Assembly: GCF_001907675.1 (NCBI RefSeq)
Contig: NZ_MPNT01000015.1
Coordinates: forward strand, 62,001 to 126,000
Reading direction: 5' to 3'
DNA length: 64,000 nucleotides
DNA from: Mycobacterium paraffinicum
GTDB taxonomy: Bacteria; Actinomycetota; Actinomycetes; Mycobacteriales; Mycobacteriaceae
Shown: positions 36,046 to 44,980 of the stretch, one piece after another
Numbering within the stretch: the stretch's first letter is position 1
How the letters are laid out: each line of letters begins with the position of its first letter
Notes under the pieces: model-generated
Told to the model about the DNA's origin: nothing
Database searches by the model: none
What the model saw: only the letters and a program-made list of their open reading frames with translations
Made by a program: the position numbers and the translations under genes

Positions 36046-37267
36046 AGGGGTAGTCGGTCAATCGGATCCAGCCCTCCTCGGTGATCACCAACACCTCTTC
36101 GCTGCGGTAACCGCCGGTGCCGTCCTCCCACACCACGGGCTCCAAGACCAGCACCATGCCGGCCTGCAGGACGAAGTTCGCGTCGAATTCGGCGCCGAGA
36201 TCGGTTCCGATCATGGGCATTTCGGCGGCATTCACGCCGATCCCGTGGCCCAGATAGAAGTGCGGCAGCCACGGCCTGCTTCCGCCGTTGGCCTCGATAG
36301 CGGCGCGCCCCAGATCCGCCGCCGTGGCGCCCGCTTTGGCGACGCCGAGGATAGCGGTCATGATCTCGAACCACCGGTCGAACTGCGCCCGCTGGCGTGG
36401 CGTCGGATCCTTTCCGACGATCCAGGTGCGGCCGAAGTCCGAACAGTAACCGTGGTAGGTGATGCTGACGTCGGTCCACAGCACGTCGCCCTCGGCCAGC
36501 TCCCGCTCCGTGGTCAGCAGCGGCAACGCCAAGTCGCCATGCGTGGTCCACACCCCGTCGGCCTTGCTGGGCGGCATCACCTGCCAGATCGGTTCCAGCA
36601 TGCTGGCGGTAGCGCCCAGCTCGAAGGCCCGCCGCAAGAAGCTCGCCGACAGCTCGATCTGCCGGATCCCCGGGGCCAACCGCTTGTGCACCTCGACCAT
36701 CGCCTCGTCGGTGATCCGGATGGCGGTGCGCATGCACGACAATTCGTCCGGCGTCTTCACCGCCTTCGCGGCGCTAACGACAGCCGCGGCGTCAACGGGC
36801 GCACCGCCGGGAAACAATGACTTGGCGGCGCGCGACATGGCGCCCGTGCACTCGTCGACCGCGACCACCGCTCGGGCGGGGATCAGGTCGGCCAGCAGGC
36901 GCGCGAATTCTTCCACGCCCTCATCGAGTTCGAGATAGACCGGCCCGTGCACATGATCGGCGGGCAGGTCCGATTCCAGCGCGGCGCCCTCGCGGAACGG
37001 CAGGAACAAATGCGGCGACTCGTCCCCGGCGAGCACCACGGCGACCGGCCGCTCCACATAGGACAAACCGGCGTCACCGAGCGGCCAACTGGTGCCGGTC
37101 GCATACACCACCGCGCTGTTGCCCAGCAGGATCAGCGCGTCGACACCGCGCTCGGCCATCGCCGAGCGCAGCCGGGTTCCGGTCTCGCGGCGCATGCGGC
37201 CCAGGTCGGGCGTCTCGGGGATCACCAGGCTGCTGGTGCCCGCGCCCGCTTGCGCGAACGTCGTCAT
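36026..37267 (-). CDS. M24 family metallopeptidase / creatinase-like hydrolase
   Basis: This 413-residue protein keeps all five ligands: Asp in WTDVSITYHGY and CSDFGRTW, His in LGHGIGVN, and Glu in VLEPVVWE and YRSEEVLVIT. The family includes Xaa-Pro peptidases, creatinase, ectoine hydrolase and lyases, so the substrate is open. The ATG at 37267 gives the MTTFAQAG start and lies 8 nt after the amidohydrolase stop. The genes around it (amidohydrolase, CoA-transferase) argue for a small-molecule catabolic role rather than peptide digestion. Confidence 0.87.
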   Translation of the reverse strand: MTTFAQAGAGTSSLVIPETPDLGRMRRETGTRLRSAMAERGVDALILLGNSAVVYATGTSWPLGDAGLSYVERPVAVVLAGDESPHLFLPFREGAALESDLPADHVHGPVYLELDEGVEEFARLLADLIPARAVVAVDECTGAMSRAAKSLFPGGAPVDAAAVVSAAKAVKTPDELSCMRTAIRITDEAMVEVHKRLAPGIRQIELSASFLRRAFELGATASMLEPIWQVMPPSKADGVWTTHGDLALPLLTTERELAEGDVLWTDVSITYHGYCSDFGRTWIVGKDPTPRQRAQFDRWFEIMTAILGVAKAGATAADLGRAAIEANGGSRPWLPHFYLGHGIGVNAAEMPMIGTDLGAEFDANFVLQAGMVLVLEPVVWEDGTGGYRSEEVLVITEEGWIRLTDYPYDPYGN

Positions 37268-37275
37268 CAGGTCCC

Positions 37276-38451
37276 CTACAGGCCCAGAAATGTGGTGATG
37301 TTGCCGCTGACGATCTTCGCCGCGTCGGCGGGACCGACCGCGTCGACGACGGCGGCCAGCGACTTCTCGGAATACCCGTAGGTGCTTTCGTTGTGGGGGT
37401 AGTCGCTGGACCACATCACCTTGTCCACGCCGATCTTGTCGATCAGCTGCAGACCGAGCGGGTCGACCATGAACGACGCGCTCATGTGATTGTCCCAGTA
37501 GTACCGCACGTCATGCTGCAACGGGCGGTTGAACATGTGCTGGTAGGACGCGACGAGGTGCTCGGCGTCCTGCAGCGCCCACGGCACCCAGGCGATGCCG
37601 CCCTCGAACCAGCCGATCCGCAGGCCGGGATGATCGTCGAGGATTCCGCCAAAGATGTACTTGGCGAACGTCTCCCGAAAGCCGTCGATGTTGATCATCA
37701 TCCCGACCACGACACTGTTGAACTCCGTCGGGCTTTTCGGCGGGGTCTCCCCGATGTGGTGGGTGACGGGAAGACCCGCTGCCTCGATCTCGTCCCACAC
37801 CGAGCGCATCGAAGTGCTGGAGTAGTCGATCGGGTTGCCATCGTCGTCCTTGCCCGGGTTCAGTGGCATCAGAAAAGTCTTGAGCCCCAATGACTTCAGT
37901 TCGTCCAGTGTCCGACGAGTCCCCTGGGCGTCCCACCAGTTGATCAGGCCGGCGCCGTAGAAGTGGCCGCCCGAACGCTCCTGGAGCTCGGCGATGTACT
38001 CGTTGTAGATGCGGAAGGCCAGCTCGCGCAGCTTCTTGTCCGGGTAGTGAAAAAGCGCCAGGATCGCGTTGGGGAACGCCAGTTCTTTGTCGACGCCGTC
38101 GTCGTGCAGTTCCTGAATGCGGGCCTCGATGTTGGTGCTCGCCGCACCCGGAAGGTCGTCGTACTGCATCAGCACGGCGCTGAAGTCTCCCGGCAGGAAC
38201 GACTGGCCCTTGCGGCCTAGCTGATACGCGCCGTCCTCGTACCAGATCCGCGGCGCCTTGTCCTTGAGATCATCCGGAAAGCGTTGGTAGAAAATGTCAT
38301 CCGCCAGCGAAATGTGGTTGTCCGCGGAGAACACCACGGTTCCCGCTGGCAGGCCGACGTCCGCTCCCGAGGCGTGACCGCGGCGATCCTTCGGCGCTCC
38401 GAAGCCACCGGGCGGGTAAAGCGAAACGGTGCTTGTTTGAGTCGTCATCAT
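37276..38451 (-). CDS. amidohydrolase family 2 protein (2)
   Basis: This 391-residue amidohydrolase-2 enzyme has DNH in FSADNHISLADD, His in VTHHIGETPP, Glu in GWFEGGIAWVPW and Asp in SSDYPHNES. It is related to the protein at 19796 but not close in sequence. It is first in a five-gene minus-strand operon with two M24 proteins, a CoA-transferase and an SDR. It probably hydrolyses or decarboxylates the pathway substrate before CoA transfer. Confidence 0.87.
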   Translation of the reverse strand: MMTTQTSTVSLYPPGGFGAPKDRRGHASGADVGLPAGTVVFSADNHISLADDIFYQRFPDDLKDKAPRIWYEDGAYQLGRKGQSFLPGDFSAVLMQYDDLPGAASTNIEARIQELHDDGVDKELAFPNAILALFHYPDKKLRELAFRIYNEYIAELQERSGGHFYGAGLINWWDAQGTRRTLDELKSLGLKTFLMPLNPGKDDDGNPIDYSSTSMRSVWDEIEAAGLPVTHHIGETPPKSPTEFNSVVVGMMINIDGFRETFAKYIFGGILDDHPGLRIGWFEGGIAWVPWALQDAEHLVASYQHMFNRPLQHDVRYYWDNHMSASFMVDPLGLQLIDKIGVDKVMWSSDYPHNESTYGYSEKSLAAVVDAVGPADAAKIVSGNITTFLGL

Positions 38452-38496
38452 TGACCCTCCATTCGGATCGGCGTTGTGAGCGTAGCGACCCGGGGG

Positions 38497-39744
38497 CTAC
38501 CAGGTCACCGGTAGTTCGTAGACGCCGTAGGCGAGCCGGTCGTCTTTGAGGGGCACGTCGTCGACCGGGATGGCGAGTTCGAGCGTCGGGATGCGGCGGA
38601 ACAGGGTGCGGTACACGATTTGCAGCTCGGCGCGGGCGAGTTGCTGTCCCACGCATTGATGTCGGCCGTACCCGAACGCGACGTTGCGGTCGGCCCCGGA
38701 GCGGTGCAGGTACAACCGGTCGGGCTCGGGGAAGGCGTGCGGATCCCAGTTGGCCGGGGCCAGGTCGATGATGATTCCTTCGCCGGCCCGGATCGTCTCC
38801 CCGGCGATGTGGATGTCTTCGAGCGCGACGCGTCGCTGACCGTTCTGAATGATGCTGAGGTAGCGCAACAATTCCTCGACCGCGCTGGCGATGACCTTGG
38901 GATCCTCGGCGTCGCGCAGCACCGCCAGCTGGTCCGGATTCACCAGCAGTGCGAGCACCCCGAGGCCGATCATGTTAGAGGTGGTCTCGTGCCCGGCGAT
39001 CAACAACCCGGTGCCCAGCTGCGCCGCCTCTTTCACGCTCAGCTCGCCGGCCTTCACCCGCTCGGCGAGGTCGGACACCGCATCCTCAGCCGGATCGTCC
39101 ATCTTGGCCTCGACCAGCTTGGCCAGATACCTGTTCAGGCTCATGGCGCCCTTGGCGGTGTCTTCACCCGTCGCGTACCGCGCAAGGCCGACGTTCGCGT
39201 GGTGCTGGAACATGTCGGCGTCCTCATAGGGAACCCCGAGGAGCTGGCTGATCACCAACGACGGGACGGGCAACGCCAACGCGGTGACCACATCGGCGGG
39301 CCGCGGTCCGGCCAGCATTGCGTCGATGTGGTCGTCGGTGATCCGCTGGATGGTCGGGCGCAGACCCTCAACGCGCTTGAACGTGAACGGTTTCGACAGC
39401 ATGCGCCGGAACCGGGTGTGCTCTTCCCCGTCGGCGGTGAAGACCGAACGGGGCCGCTTGTGCACCGTGGACAACATGCCCGCGTTCCAGTGCGGAAAAC
39501 CGGGTAGCCGGTCGTCAACGCTGACCCGCGCATCCGAAAACAGTTCGCGCACCTGGTCGTACCCGGTGATGAGCCACGGTGTGCTGCCGTCCCAGATCCG
39601 AACTCGGGACAGCGGCCGCGCCTCGGCCAGCGCCATGACGCCCGGCGGCGGGGCGAACGGACAGCCCGCTCGCCTCGGCATCGGATAATCGGGGATCTCG
39701 GAGGCCGCCTGGGCCGCGGACGTGTTTGTCAGCGCTTCCGACAT
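38497..39744 (-). CDS. cytochrome P450 (3)
   Basis: This 415-residue P450 has the I-helix LLIAGHETTSNM, ExxR in EELLRYLS and the heme loop FGYGRHQCVG with Cys364. The layout resembles CYP105-like soluble enzymes. The ATG at 39744 lies just after the ferredoxin stop, which is the basis for the start. It is the third gene of a TetR-ferredoxin-P450 operon whose promoter carries a 24-bp palindrome. It likely hydroxylates the inducer of that TetR. Confidence 0.93.
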   Translation of the reverse strand: MSEALTNTSAAQAASEIPDYPMPRRAGCPFAPPPGVMALAEARPLSRVRIWDGSTPWLITGYDQVRELFSDARVSVDDRLPGFPHWNAGMLSTVHKRPRSVFTADGEEHTRFRRMLSKPFTFKRVEGLRPTIQRITDDHIDAMLAGPRPADVVTALALPVPSLVISQLLGVPYEDADMFQHHANVGLARYATGEDTAKGAMSLNRYLAKLVEAKMDDPAEDAVSDLAERVKAGELSVKEAAQLGTGLLIAGHETTSNMIGLGVLALLVNPDQLAVLRDAEDPKVIASAVEELLRYLSIIQNGQRRVALEDIHIAGETIRAGEGIIIDLAPANWDPHAFPEPDRLYLHRSGADRNVAFGYGRHQCVGQQLARAELQIVYRTLFRRIPTLELAIPVDDVPLKDDRLAYGVYELPVTW

Positions 39745-39745
39745 G

Positions 39746-39940
39746 TCATTCCTCGATGTGGATGGCCAGCGCGGGGCAAGCCGCGGCCGCCCGCCGTGCG
39801 CCCTCGGCCTGATCGGGCGATGGACTGGGGTCGAGCAGAACCACGACGCCGTCGTCGTCGCGCTGGTCGAACACCTCGGGCGCATTGAGCACGCAGTTCC
39901 CCGACGACGCGCAGACGTCTTGGTCGACAGTCACTTTCAT
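39746..39940 (-). CDS. 3Fe-4S ferredoxin, Ser variant (P450 partner)
   Basis: This 64-residue ferredoxin has CASSGNC and a distal ACPALAI, so the variable cluster position is serine. It starts 11 nt after TetR and ends 1 nt before the P450 start, in contrast to the ferredoxin-last order of the other two pairs. It should supply electrons to the P450. A longer in-frame extension upstream overlaps TetR and is rejected. Confidence 0.92.
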   Translation of the reverse strand: MKVTVDQDVCASSGNCVLNAPEVFDQRDDDGVVVLLDPSPSPDQAEGARRAAAACPALAIHIEE

Positions 39941-39951
39941 CTGCAGACCTT

Positions 39952-40617
39952 TCACTCGTACGGCGTGACGGGCGCCAGCCACATGCCCACGATCGCGTCG
40001 ATGAGGCCCGACGCCGCGGCCCGCCACGAGCGGTGGGGCGGCGAAGCGCCCGCGGCAAGGGCGCGTTCCCGGTCGGCGCACGTGTGCATCAACAGGTTGC
40101 GGGCCATGATGTTTCGTTCGAAGTGCACATCGGCAGGCAGGTCCGGCAGGCAGCGGTTGATGCCCTCGACGACCTGAACCAGGGACGGTGAACTCAAAGC
40201 GCCCTTGACGATGATGTTGTAGTACGCGGGATCGGTCATCGCCTGTGCCGCGAACCGCGCATACCAGGTGGGATTGCCGAGCTCCTCCAGGTGATCGGTG
40301 AGCGGGCGCACCAGGCAGGCCACCCAATCCCTCATATCGGGGGATTCCTTCGAGTCGTGCAGCTCGGCCACCATCTGCTCGCGCAACTGTTCGACCGGCC
40401 GGCGGTGTTTGTGTTCGATCGCCCGAACCAGGTCGGCCTTGGTGCCGAAGTGGTAGCCCACCGCGGCATTGTTGCCCTGACCGGCGGCCTCGCTCACCTG
40501 CCGGTTCGACACCGCGAACATGCCGTGCTCGGCGTACAACCGCTCGGCCGCAACCAGGATCGCTTCCTGGGTGGAACTGGCCCGCTCGGTGCGCACGGCC
40601 CGGCCGAGAGTAGTCAC
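39952..40617 (-). CDS. TetR family transcriptional regulator (3)
   Basis: The helix-turn-helix region reads MFAVSNRQVSEAAGQGNNAAVGYHFG, followed by a helical domain, 221 residues in all. I chose the GTG at 40617 because the longer frame would run through the palindrome at 40643-40666. No clear ribosome site precedes it, so a leaderless mRNA is possible. It is the first gene of a TetR-ferredoxin-P450 operon. The same palindrome lies before the SDR at 42273, so both are likely its targets. Confidence 0.88.
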   Translation of the reverse strand: MTTLGRAVRTERASSTQEAILVAAERLYAEHGMFAVSNRQVSEAAGQGNNAAVGYHFGTKADLVRAIEHKHRRPVEQLREQMVAELHDSKESPDMRDWVACLVRPLTDHLEELGNPTWYARFAAQAMTDPAYYNIIVKGALSSPSLVQVVEGINRCLPDLPADVHFERNIMARNLLMHTCADRERALAAGASPPHRSWRAAASGLIDAIVGMWLAPVTPYE

Positions 40618-40642
40618 CCGAACAGTCAACCGCGGGTCGGCG

Positions 40643-40666
40643 ATTAAGTCAAGCGATTGATTTAAT
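40643..40666. promoter_or_regulatory. TetR(3) operator, site 1
   Basis: ATTAAGTCAA - 4 nt - TTGATTTAAT pairs at 9 of 10 arm positions and is strikingly AT-rich against the background. It lies 26 nt before the TetR start codon. A matching site lies at 42301-42322. Confidence 0.7.
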
Positions 40667-40812
40667 TTGCGCTGGTGTCGTCCTTCGGTGCCACATGGCG
40701 GACAGCCGGTGACAAAGGTCCCTCGTCCGAGTCGGCCCACGTGGGTCACGATGGCTTCTTGCGCGGCGGCGACGTGGCGGTGTCCGGACGGTGAACCATT
40801 GCGGGGGTAGGC

Positions 40813-41457
40813 ATGTTGTCAGCCAGCCGGATCTCGGCGATCGAGGAATCCGCCTGGTTCCAATCGAAGTGGTCGCCGTACCTGTTGGCCGACGCCGACT
40901 TGCGGATCCGCGCGGTGAACTCGGCATGCGAACGCGTGACGGGGCATCCGCGCGAAGACATGCTGGGCCACCCGCTGTTCGACGTCTTCCCGGACAACCC
41001 GGCCGATCCCGAAGCAGACGGCGTGGCCAACGTGTCCGCGTCGCTGGAGTTGGTTTTCCGCCGGGGGGTCCGGCACTGGATGGGGGTCCAGCGCTACGAC
41101 CTCCCCGACCGGCGAAACCCGGGCGCGTTCGTCTACAGGGTCTGGACGCCGATGAACGACCCGATCAAGGAAGGCAAGAAGACCGTCGCCGTGCTGCAGC
41201 ACGCCCAGGACGTCACCCGCGTCGTACCCCCGACGCCGGAGGAGCACGCATATCCGAAACTCTTCGAGTTGAGGAGGGCGGCCGAGGTGCTTGGGCGCCA
41301 GTTTCCCGACCTCCCCAGCGAAGCGGTGCTCGGCGTCCTGACACACTCGCACAGCGTGATCACGGAAAGCGCTGGCGCCGAAGATCTTGAGCGCGCGCAG
41401 GCGCTGGCCAGGCTACGGCTGGAAACCCACGCCGGACATCCCGCTCAAGAACCTTGA
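40813..41457 (+). CDS. PAS-domain protein
   Basis: Residues ~20-135 form a PAS domain (SPYLLADADLRIRAVNSACERVTG, DMLGHPLFDVFPDNP, ending in VAVLQHAQDVTRV). A C-terminal helical tail follows (LFELRRAAEVLGRQFPDLPSEAVLGVL), reminiscent of a short ANTAR-like RNA-binding tail, though too short to be sure. No kinase or cyclase domain is present in the 214 residues. It is a likely small sensor or adaptor. It lies opposite the TetR operon. Confidence 0.8.
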   Translation: MLSASRISAIEESAWFQSKWSPYLLADADLRIRAVNSACERVTGHPREDMLGHPLFDVFPDNPADPEADGVANVSASLELVFRRGVRHWMGVQRYDLPDRRNPGAFVYRVWTPMNDPIKEGKKTVAVLQHAQDVTRVVPPTPEEHAYPKLFELRRAAEVLGRQFPDLPSEAVLGVLTHSHSVITESAGAEDLERAQALARLRLETHAGHPAQEP

Positions 41458-41466
41458 CGCGGTCCC

Positions 41467-42273
41467 TCACTCGCCCTTGCGGGGGCGAATGACCTTGCCG
41501 GCGGATGTCCCCCCGTCTACCGGCAGCACGGTCCCGGTGACATAGCGCGACCGGTCGCTGGCGAAGTACAACGCCGCCTCGGCGACGTCGTCGGGCGTGC
41601 CCTCCCGCTTGAGTGGCCGGTCGTCACGCATCCCTTGCCGAATCCTCGCCTCGAACCGGGCCAGCTCATCCGGGTCCACGTCGACCGCCGACGACGCCAG
41701 GATCGGCGTGGGGATGCTGCCGGGGGCAATCGCGTTGACTCGAATCTCGTGGCGCGCCAACTCGATTGCCGCCGACTTGGTGAACTGGATGACCGCGGCC
41801 TTCGAGGCGCGGTAGACCATCACCCCGCCGCCCGCCTGGATTCCGCCGATCGACGTCAGGTTGATGATCGATCCGCCGCCGCTTTGGGCCATGTGGCGGG
41901 CGGCATCCCGGGTGCCGGCCATCACCCCCAGGACGTTGACCCCCATCACCCGGTGGAAATCGGCCAGGTCGTCGTCGAGCAATCGGCGCAGGGGGCTGGA
42001 AATTCCGGCGTTGTTGACCATCACGTGCAGCCCGCCGAATGTCTCGACGGTGGCCGAGACCAACGCCCCGACCTGTTCGGGATCGGAGACGTCCGTACGC
42101 CGAAACAGCGCCTCGGGGCCCAATGTGGCGGCCAGCTTCTCGCCCCGGTCCGCCTCGATGTCGGCGATGACGACCCGCGCCCCCTCGGTCGCAAACCGTT
42201 CCGCTATTCCGCGACCGATGCCGGACGCGGCGCCGGTGACGATCGCAACCTTGCCAGCCAATTCGTTGACCAC
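41467..42273 (-). CDS. short-chain dehydrogenase/reductase (4)
   Basis: This 268-residue SDR has TGAASGIGRG, NNAG, NLTSIGG and VYRASKAA with catalytic Tyr-Lys. The GTG start is 28 nt from a palindrome nearly identical to that of the TetR-ferredoxin-P450 operon. It is therefore probably induced together with that P450 and may oxidise the alcohol the P450 makes. Confidence 0.9.
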   Translation of the reverse strand: MVNELAGKVAIVTGAASGIGRGIAERFATEGARVVIADIEADRGEKLAATLGPEALFRRTDVSDPEQVGALVSATVETFGGLHVMVNNAGISSPLRRLLDDDLADFHRVMGVNVLGVMAGTRDAARHMAQSGGGSIINLTSIGGIQAGGGVMVYRASKAAVIQFTKSAAIELARHEIRVNAIAPGSIPTPILASSAVDVDPDELARFEARIRQGMRDDRPLKREGTPDDVAEAALYFASDRSRYVTGTVLPVDGGTSAGKVIRPRKGE

Positions 42274-42300
42274 CCGACGAGTTAATCCGCGTCGGCCGGG

Positions 42301-42322
42301 TTAAGTCAAGCAGTTGATTTAA
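42301..42322. promoter_or_regulatory. TetR(3) operator, site 2
   Basis: TTAAGTCAA-GCAG-TTGATTTAA shares 20 of 22 positions with the core at 40645-40664. It lies in the SDR promoter on the minus strand, 28 nt before the start codon, and could also affect the divergent gene at 42422. Confidence 0.7.
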
Positions 42323-42421
42323 GCACAGGGCGGGGGTCGATGGGCCCCAAGGGTTCCGCTTGCCCCGTGCGCACGCCATGCTGAGTGGGCCAGTGCATCC
42401 GGAGACTCGGGAGGATGGCTC

Positions 42422-43189
42422 ATGAGGGTTCTGGTCGTCGGGGGCAGCGGACTCATCGGATCGCAGGTTGTCGCCCAGCTCACCGAGCTGGGACACGAGG
42501 CGATCCCCGCCTCGCCCAGGTCGGGGGTCAACACTGTCACCGGCGAAGGCCTCGCCGAGGCTCTTGCCGGTGTCGACACCGTTGTGGACGTCTCCAACTC
42601 ACCGTCCTGGGCCGATGACGATGTGCTGAACTTCTTCACCACCTCCACCCGCAACCTCCTCGACGCGGAGCGGGCCGCCGGCGCCCAGCACCACGTCGCG
42701 CTCTCGATCGTGGGAGCCGACCGGACGGCCGAAAGCGGCTACATGCGGGCGAAAGTGGCTCAGGAAAAGGAGATAGTGGAAGCGGGATTTCCGTATTCGA
42801 TCGTGCGGGCGACCCAGTTCTTCGAATTCGTTGGCGGCATTGCCGATTCGATGGCCGACGGCTCCACGGTCCGCGCCCCGCATGGCGCGTTCCAACCCAT
42901 TGCCGCGTCGGACGTCGCCACGGCCGTGACCCACACGGCGACCGGTGACCCGCTCAACGGCGTAATCAATATCGCCGGCCCCGAGAAGCGGGGTATGGAC
43001 GATTTCATCCGGGCCCGGTTTGCCGCGACCGGCGACGACCGCCAGGTGATTACCGACGACGGCGCCCGCTATTACGGTGCCGTGCTCGACGATCGCAGCA
43101 TCGTCCCCGTCGACGGTGAAGACACGACGATATATCCGACCCGCTTCGAAGACTGGATGGCTTCCGCGGAGCAGAGCGACGCCCATTAG
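42422..43189 (+). CDS. NAD(P)-binding atypical SDR (NmrA-like)
   Basis: This 255-residue protein has an N-terminal GGSGLIGSQV nucleotide-binding motif and NmrA-like blocks (VALSIVGADR, SIVRATQFFEF, PIAASDVA). The usual catalytic Tyr-Lys of classical SDRs is not evident, though YMRAK is present. The family includes NAD(P) sensors and quinone reductase-like enzymes. The upstream region is shared with the TetR-controlled SDR, and mmcO follows after 156 nt. Confidence 0.83.
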   Translation: MRVLVVGGSGLIGSQVVAQLTELGHEAIPASPRSGVNTVTGEGLAEALAGVDTVVDVSNSPSWADDDVLNFFTTSTRNLLDAERAAGAQHHVALSIVGADRTAESGYMRAKVAQEKEIVEAGFPYSIVRATQFFEFVGGIADSMADGSTVRAPHGAFQPIAASDVATAVTHTATGDPLNGVINIAGPEKRGMDDFIRARFAATGDDRQVITDDGARYYGAVLDDRSIVPVDGEDTTIYPTRFEDWMASAEQSDAH

Positions 43190-43345
43190 GAGACCAAGCG
43201 CGTCGAGATCGCCGTGAGGGCTGGGCTTGCCTTCGATGGCACGACCCGGCGGCAAACTCGACACCACCGCATCGGTAGTTGCGCTGAGCCCCGCGGCCGA
43301 GCACGGTATAAGACGCCGGAGATCGATGACGACGAGGAGCGATCA

Positions 43346-44980
43346 ATGCCTGTGCGACCCACAAGCGGCGCCCCCGTGGCGGAAACCCGGCTCAGCAGGC
43401 GAGGATTCATCGCCGCCGGCATCGCCGGCGGGTTCGCGCTCGCGGCATGCAGTCAATCCAAGCCCGCGCTGACGGGCAATGCGCAGATGGCCGCCGCCAT
43501 CGACGCCGCCGAGGCGGCCAGGCCGCACAGTGGCCGCACCGTCACGGCCAGCCTGACCGCCCAGCAGGTCCAGGTCGATATCGGCGGCCCCGTTGTCCGC
43601 ACGCTGGCCTACGGCAACTCGATCCCCGGGGCACCGATCCGGGCGCGCATCGGTGACGAGCTGGTGGTGACCGTGTCGAACCGGCTCGACCACCCGACGT
43701 CGGTGCACTGGCACGGCATCGCGCTGCGCAACGACATGGACGGTGCCGCACCCGCGAGCCCGAACATCTCCGCCGGCCAGGACTTCACCTACCGCTTCTC
43801 CGTCCCGAATGCCGGCACCTACTGGGCCCACCCGCACACCGGCGGCCTGGACGCCGACACGGGACTGTACCTGCCGGTCATCGTCGACGACCCGAGCGAG
43901 GGCAATTACGACGTCGAATGGATCGTCGTTCTCGATGACTGGACCGACGGCCTCGGCAAGTCGCCGCAGCAGCTCTACACCGAGCTGACCAACCCGAACA
44001 AACCCACCGCACCAAGCCCGCCCGAAACGACGACGACGACGCCGACCACTTCGACGACCTCGACGACGAGCGAGACCTCGACGACGTCCTCGACGAGTGA
44101 GACCTCGGCAACGCCGACCAGCTCGACGAGCCCGCCGTCCCCGACGTCACGGGGAAGCGTCGGCCGAAGCGATCTGCTCGGCGGCGACGCCGGGGACATC
44201 GCCTACCCCTACTACCTGATCAACGGCCGAATCCCGGCCGCCCCCATGACGTTCAACGCGAAGCCGGGACAGCGCATCCGGATCCGCTTCATCAACACCG
44301 GCTCCGACACCACATTCCGCGTCGCGCTGGCCGGCCATTCGATGACGGTCACCCACACCGACGGCTACCCCGTGGTGCCTACCCAGGTCGACGCGCTGCT
44401 GATTGGGATGGCCGAGCGCTACGACGTCATTGTGACCGCCGCCGACGGCGTATTCCCCTTGGTTGCACTCGCGGAGGGGAAGAACGCTCTGGCGCGCACG
44501 CTGCTGTCCACCGGGGCGGGCACCCCGCCCGACCCCGGATTCCAACCGGCCGAACTCAACCGGCGGGTGGGCACGGTGGAGATGTTCACGGCCACAACGC
44601 CGGTGAATCTGGGCCGGCCGCAGCCGGGCCTGAACCTCCCGGTGGTGTTGGGCGGCAATATGGTCCAATACAACTGGACCATCAACGGAAAGCCTTACAG
44701 CGACACCGAACCGTTGCACGTCCGGCAGGGGGAACGCCCCACGATCACGTTCGACAACACCACGATCATGTACCACCCGATTCACCTGCACGGCCACACG
44801 TTTCAACTGATCAAGTCCGACGGCAGCCCCGGTCCCCGTAAGGACACCCTGATGGTGCTGCCCAAGCAGAAGCTGCTCGCCGTGCTGGTGGCCGACAATC
44901 CGGGCCTGTGGATGTTGCACTGCCACAACACCTATCACCAAGAGGCCGGGATGCAGACCCGGCTGGACTACGTTTTCTAG
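43346..44980 (+). CDS. mmcO: multicopper oxidase MmcO-like, Tat-exported lipoprotein
   Basis: This 544-residue protein begins with a twin-arginine signal (SRRGFIAAGIAGG) ending in a lipobox (LAAC), so it should be an exported, lipid-anchored enzyme. Copper ligands are complete: HWHGIAL, WAHPHTGG, HPIHLHGHTFQ and HCHNTYHQEAGM. From memory it follows the M. tuberculosis copper-resistance oxidase MmcO along its length, except for a Ser/Thr/Pro-rich insert (about nt 44000-44155) where MmcO has a short loop. GAGGAG lies six bases before the ATG. It oxidises Cu(I). Confidence 0.92.
   Translation: MPVRPTSGAPVAETRLSRRGFIAAGIAGGFALAACSQSKPALTGNAQMAAAIDAAEAARPHSGRTVTASLTAQQVQVDIGGPVVRTLAYGNSIPGAPIRARIGDELVVTVSNRLDHPTSVHWHGIALRNDMDGAAPASPNISAGQDFTYRFSVPNAGTYWAHPHTGGLDADTGLYLPVIVDDPSEGNYDVEWIVVLDDWTDGLGKSPQQLYTELTNPNKPTAPSPPETTTTTPTTSTTSTTSETSTTSSTSETSATPTSSTSPPSPTSRGSVGRSDLLGGDAGDIAYPYYLINGRIPAAPMTFNAKPGQRIRIRFINTGSDTTFRVALAGHSMTVTHTDGYPVVPTQVDALLIGMAERYDVIVTAADGVFPLVALAEGKNALARTLLSTGAGTPPDPGFQPAELNRRVGTVEMFTATTPVNLGRPQPGLNLPVVLGGNMVQYNWTINGKPYSDTEPLHVRQGERPTITFDNTTIMYHPIHLHGHTFQLIKSDGSPGPRKDTLMVLPKQKLLAVLVADNPGLWMLHCHNTYHQEAGMQTRLDYVF

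Noticed and set aside
39952..40749. Long version of TetR(3) starting at 40749
   Set aside because: It would place the operator palindrome inside the coding region, and the extra N-terminus has no family match.
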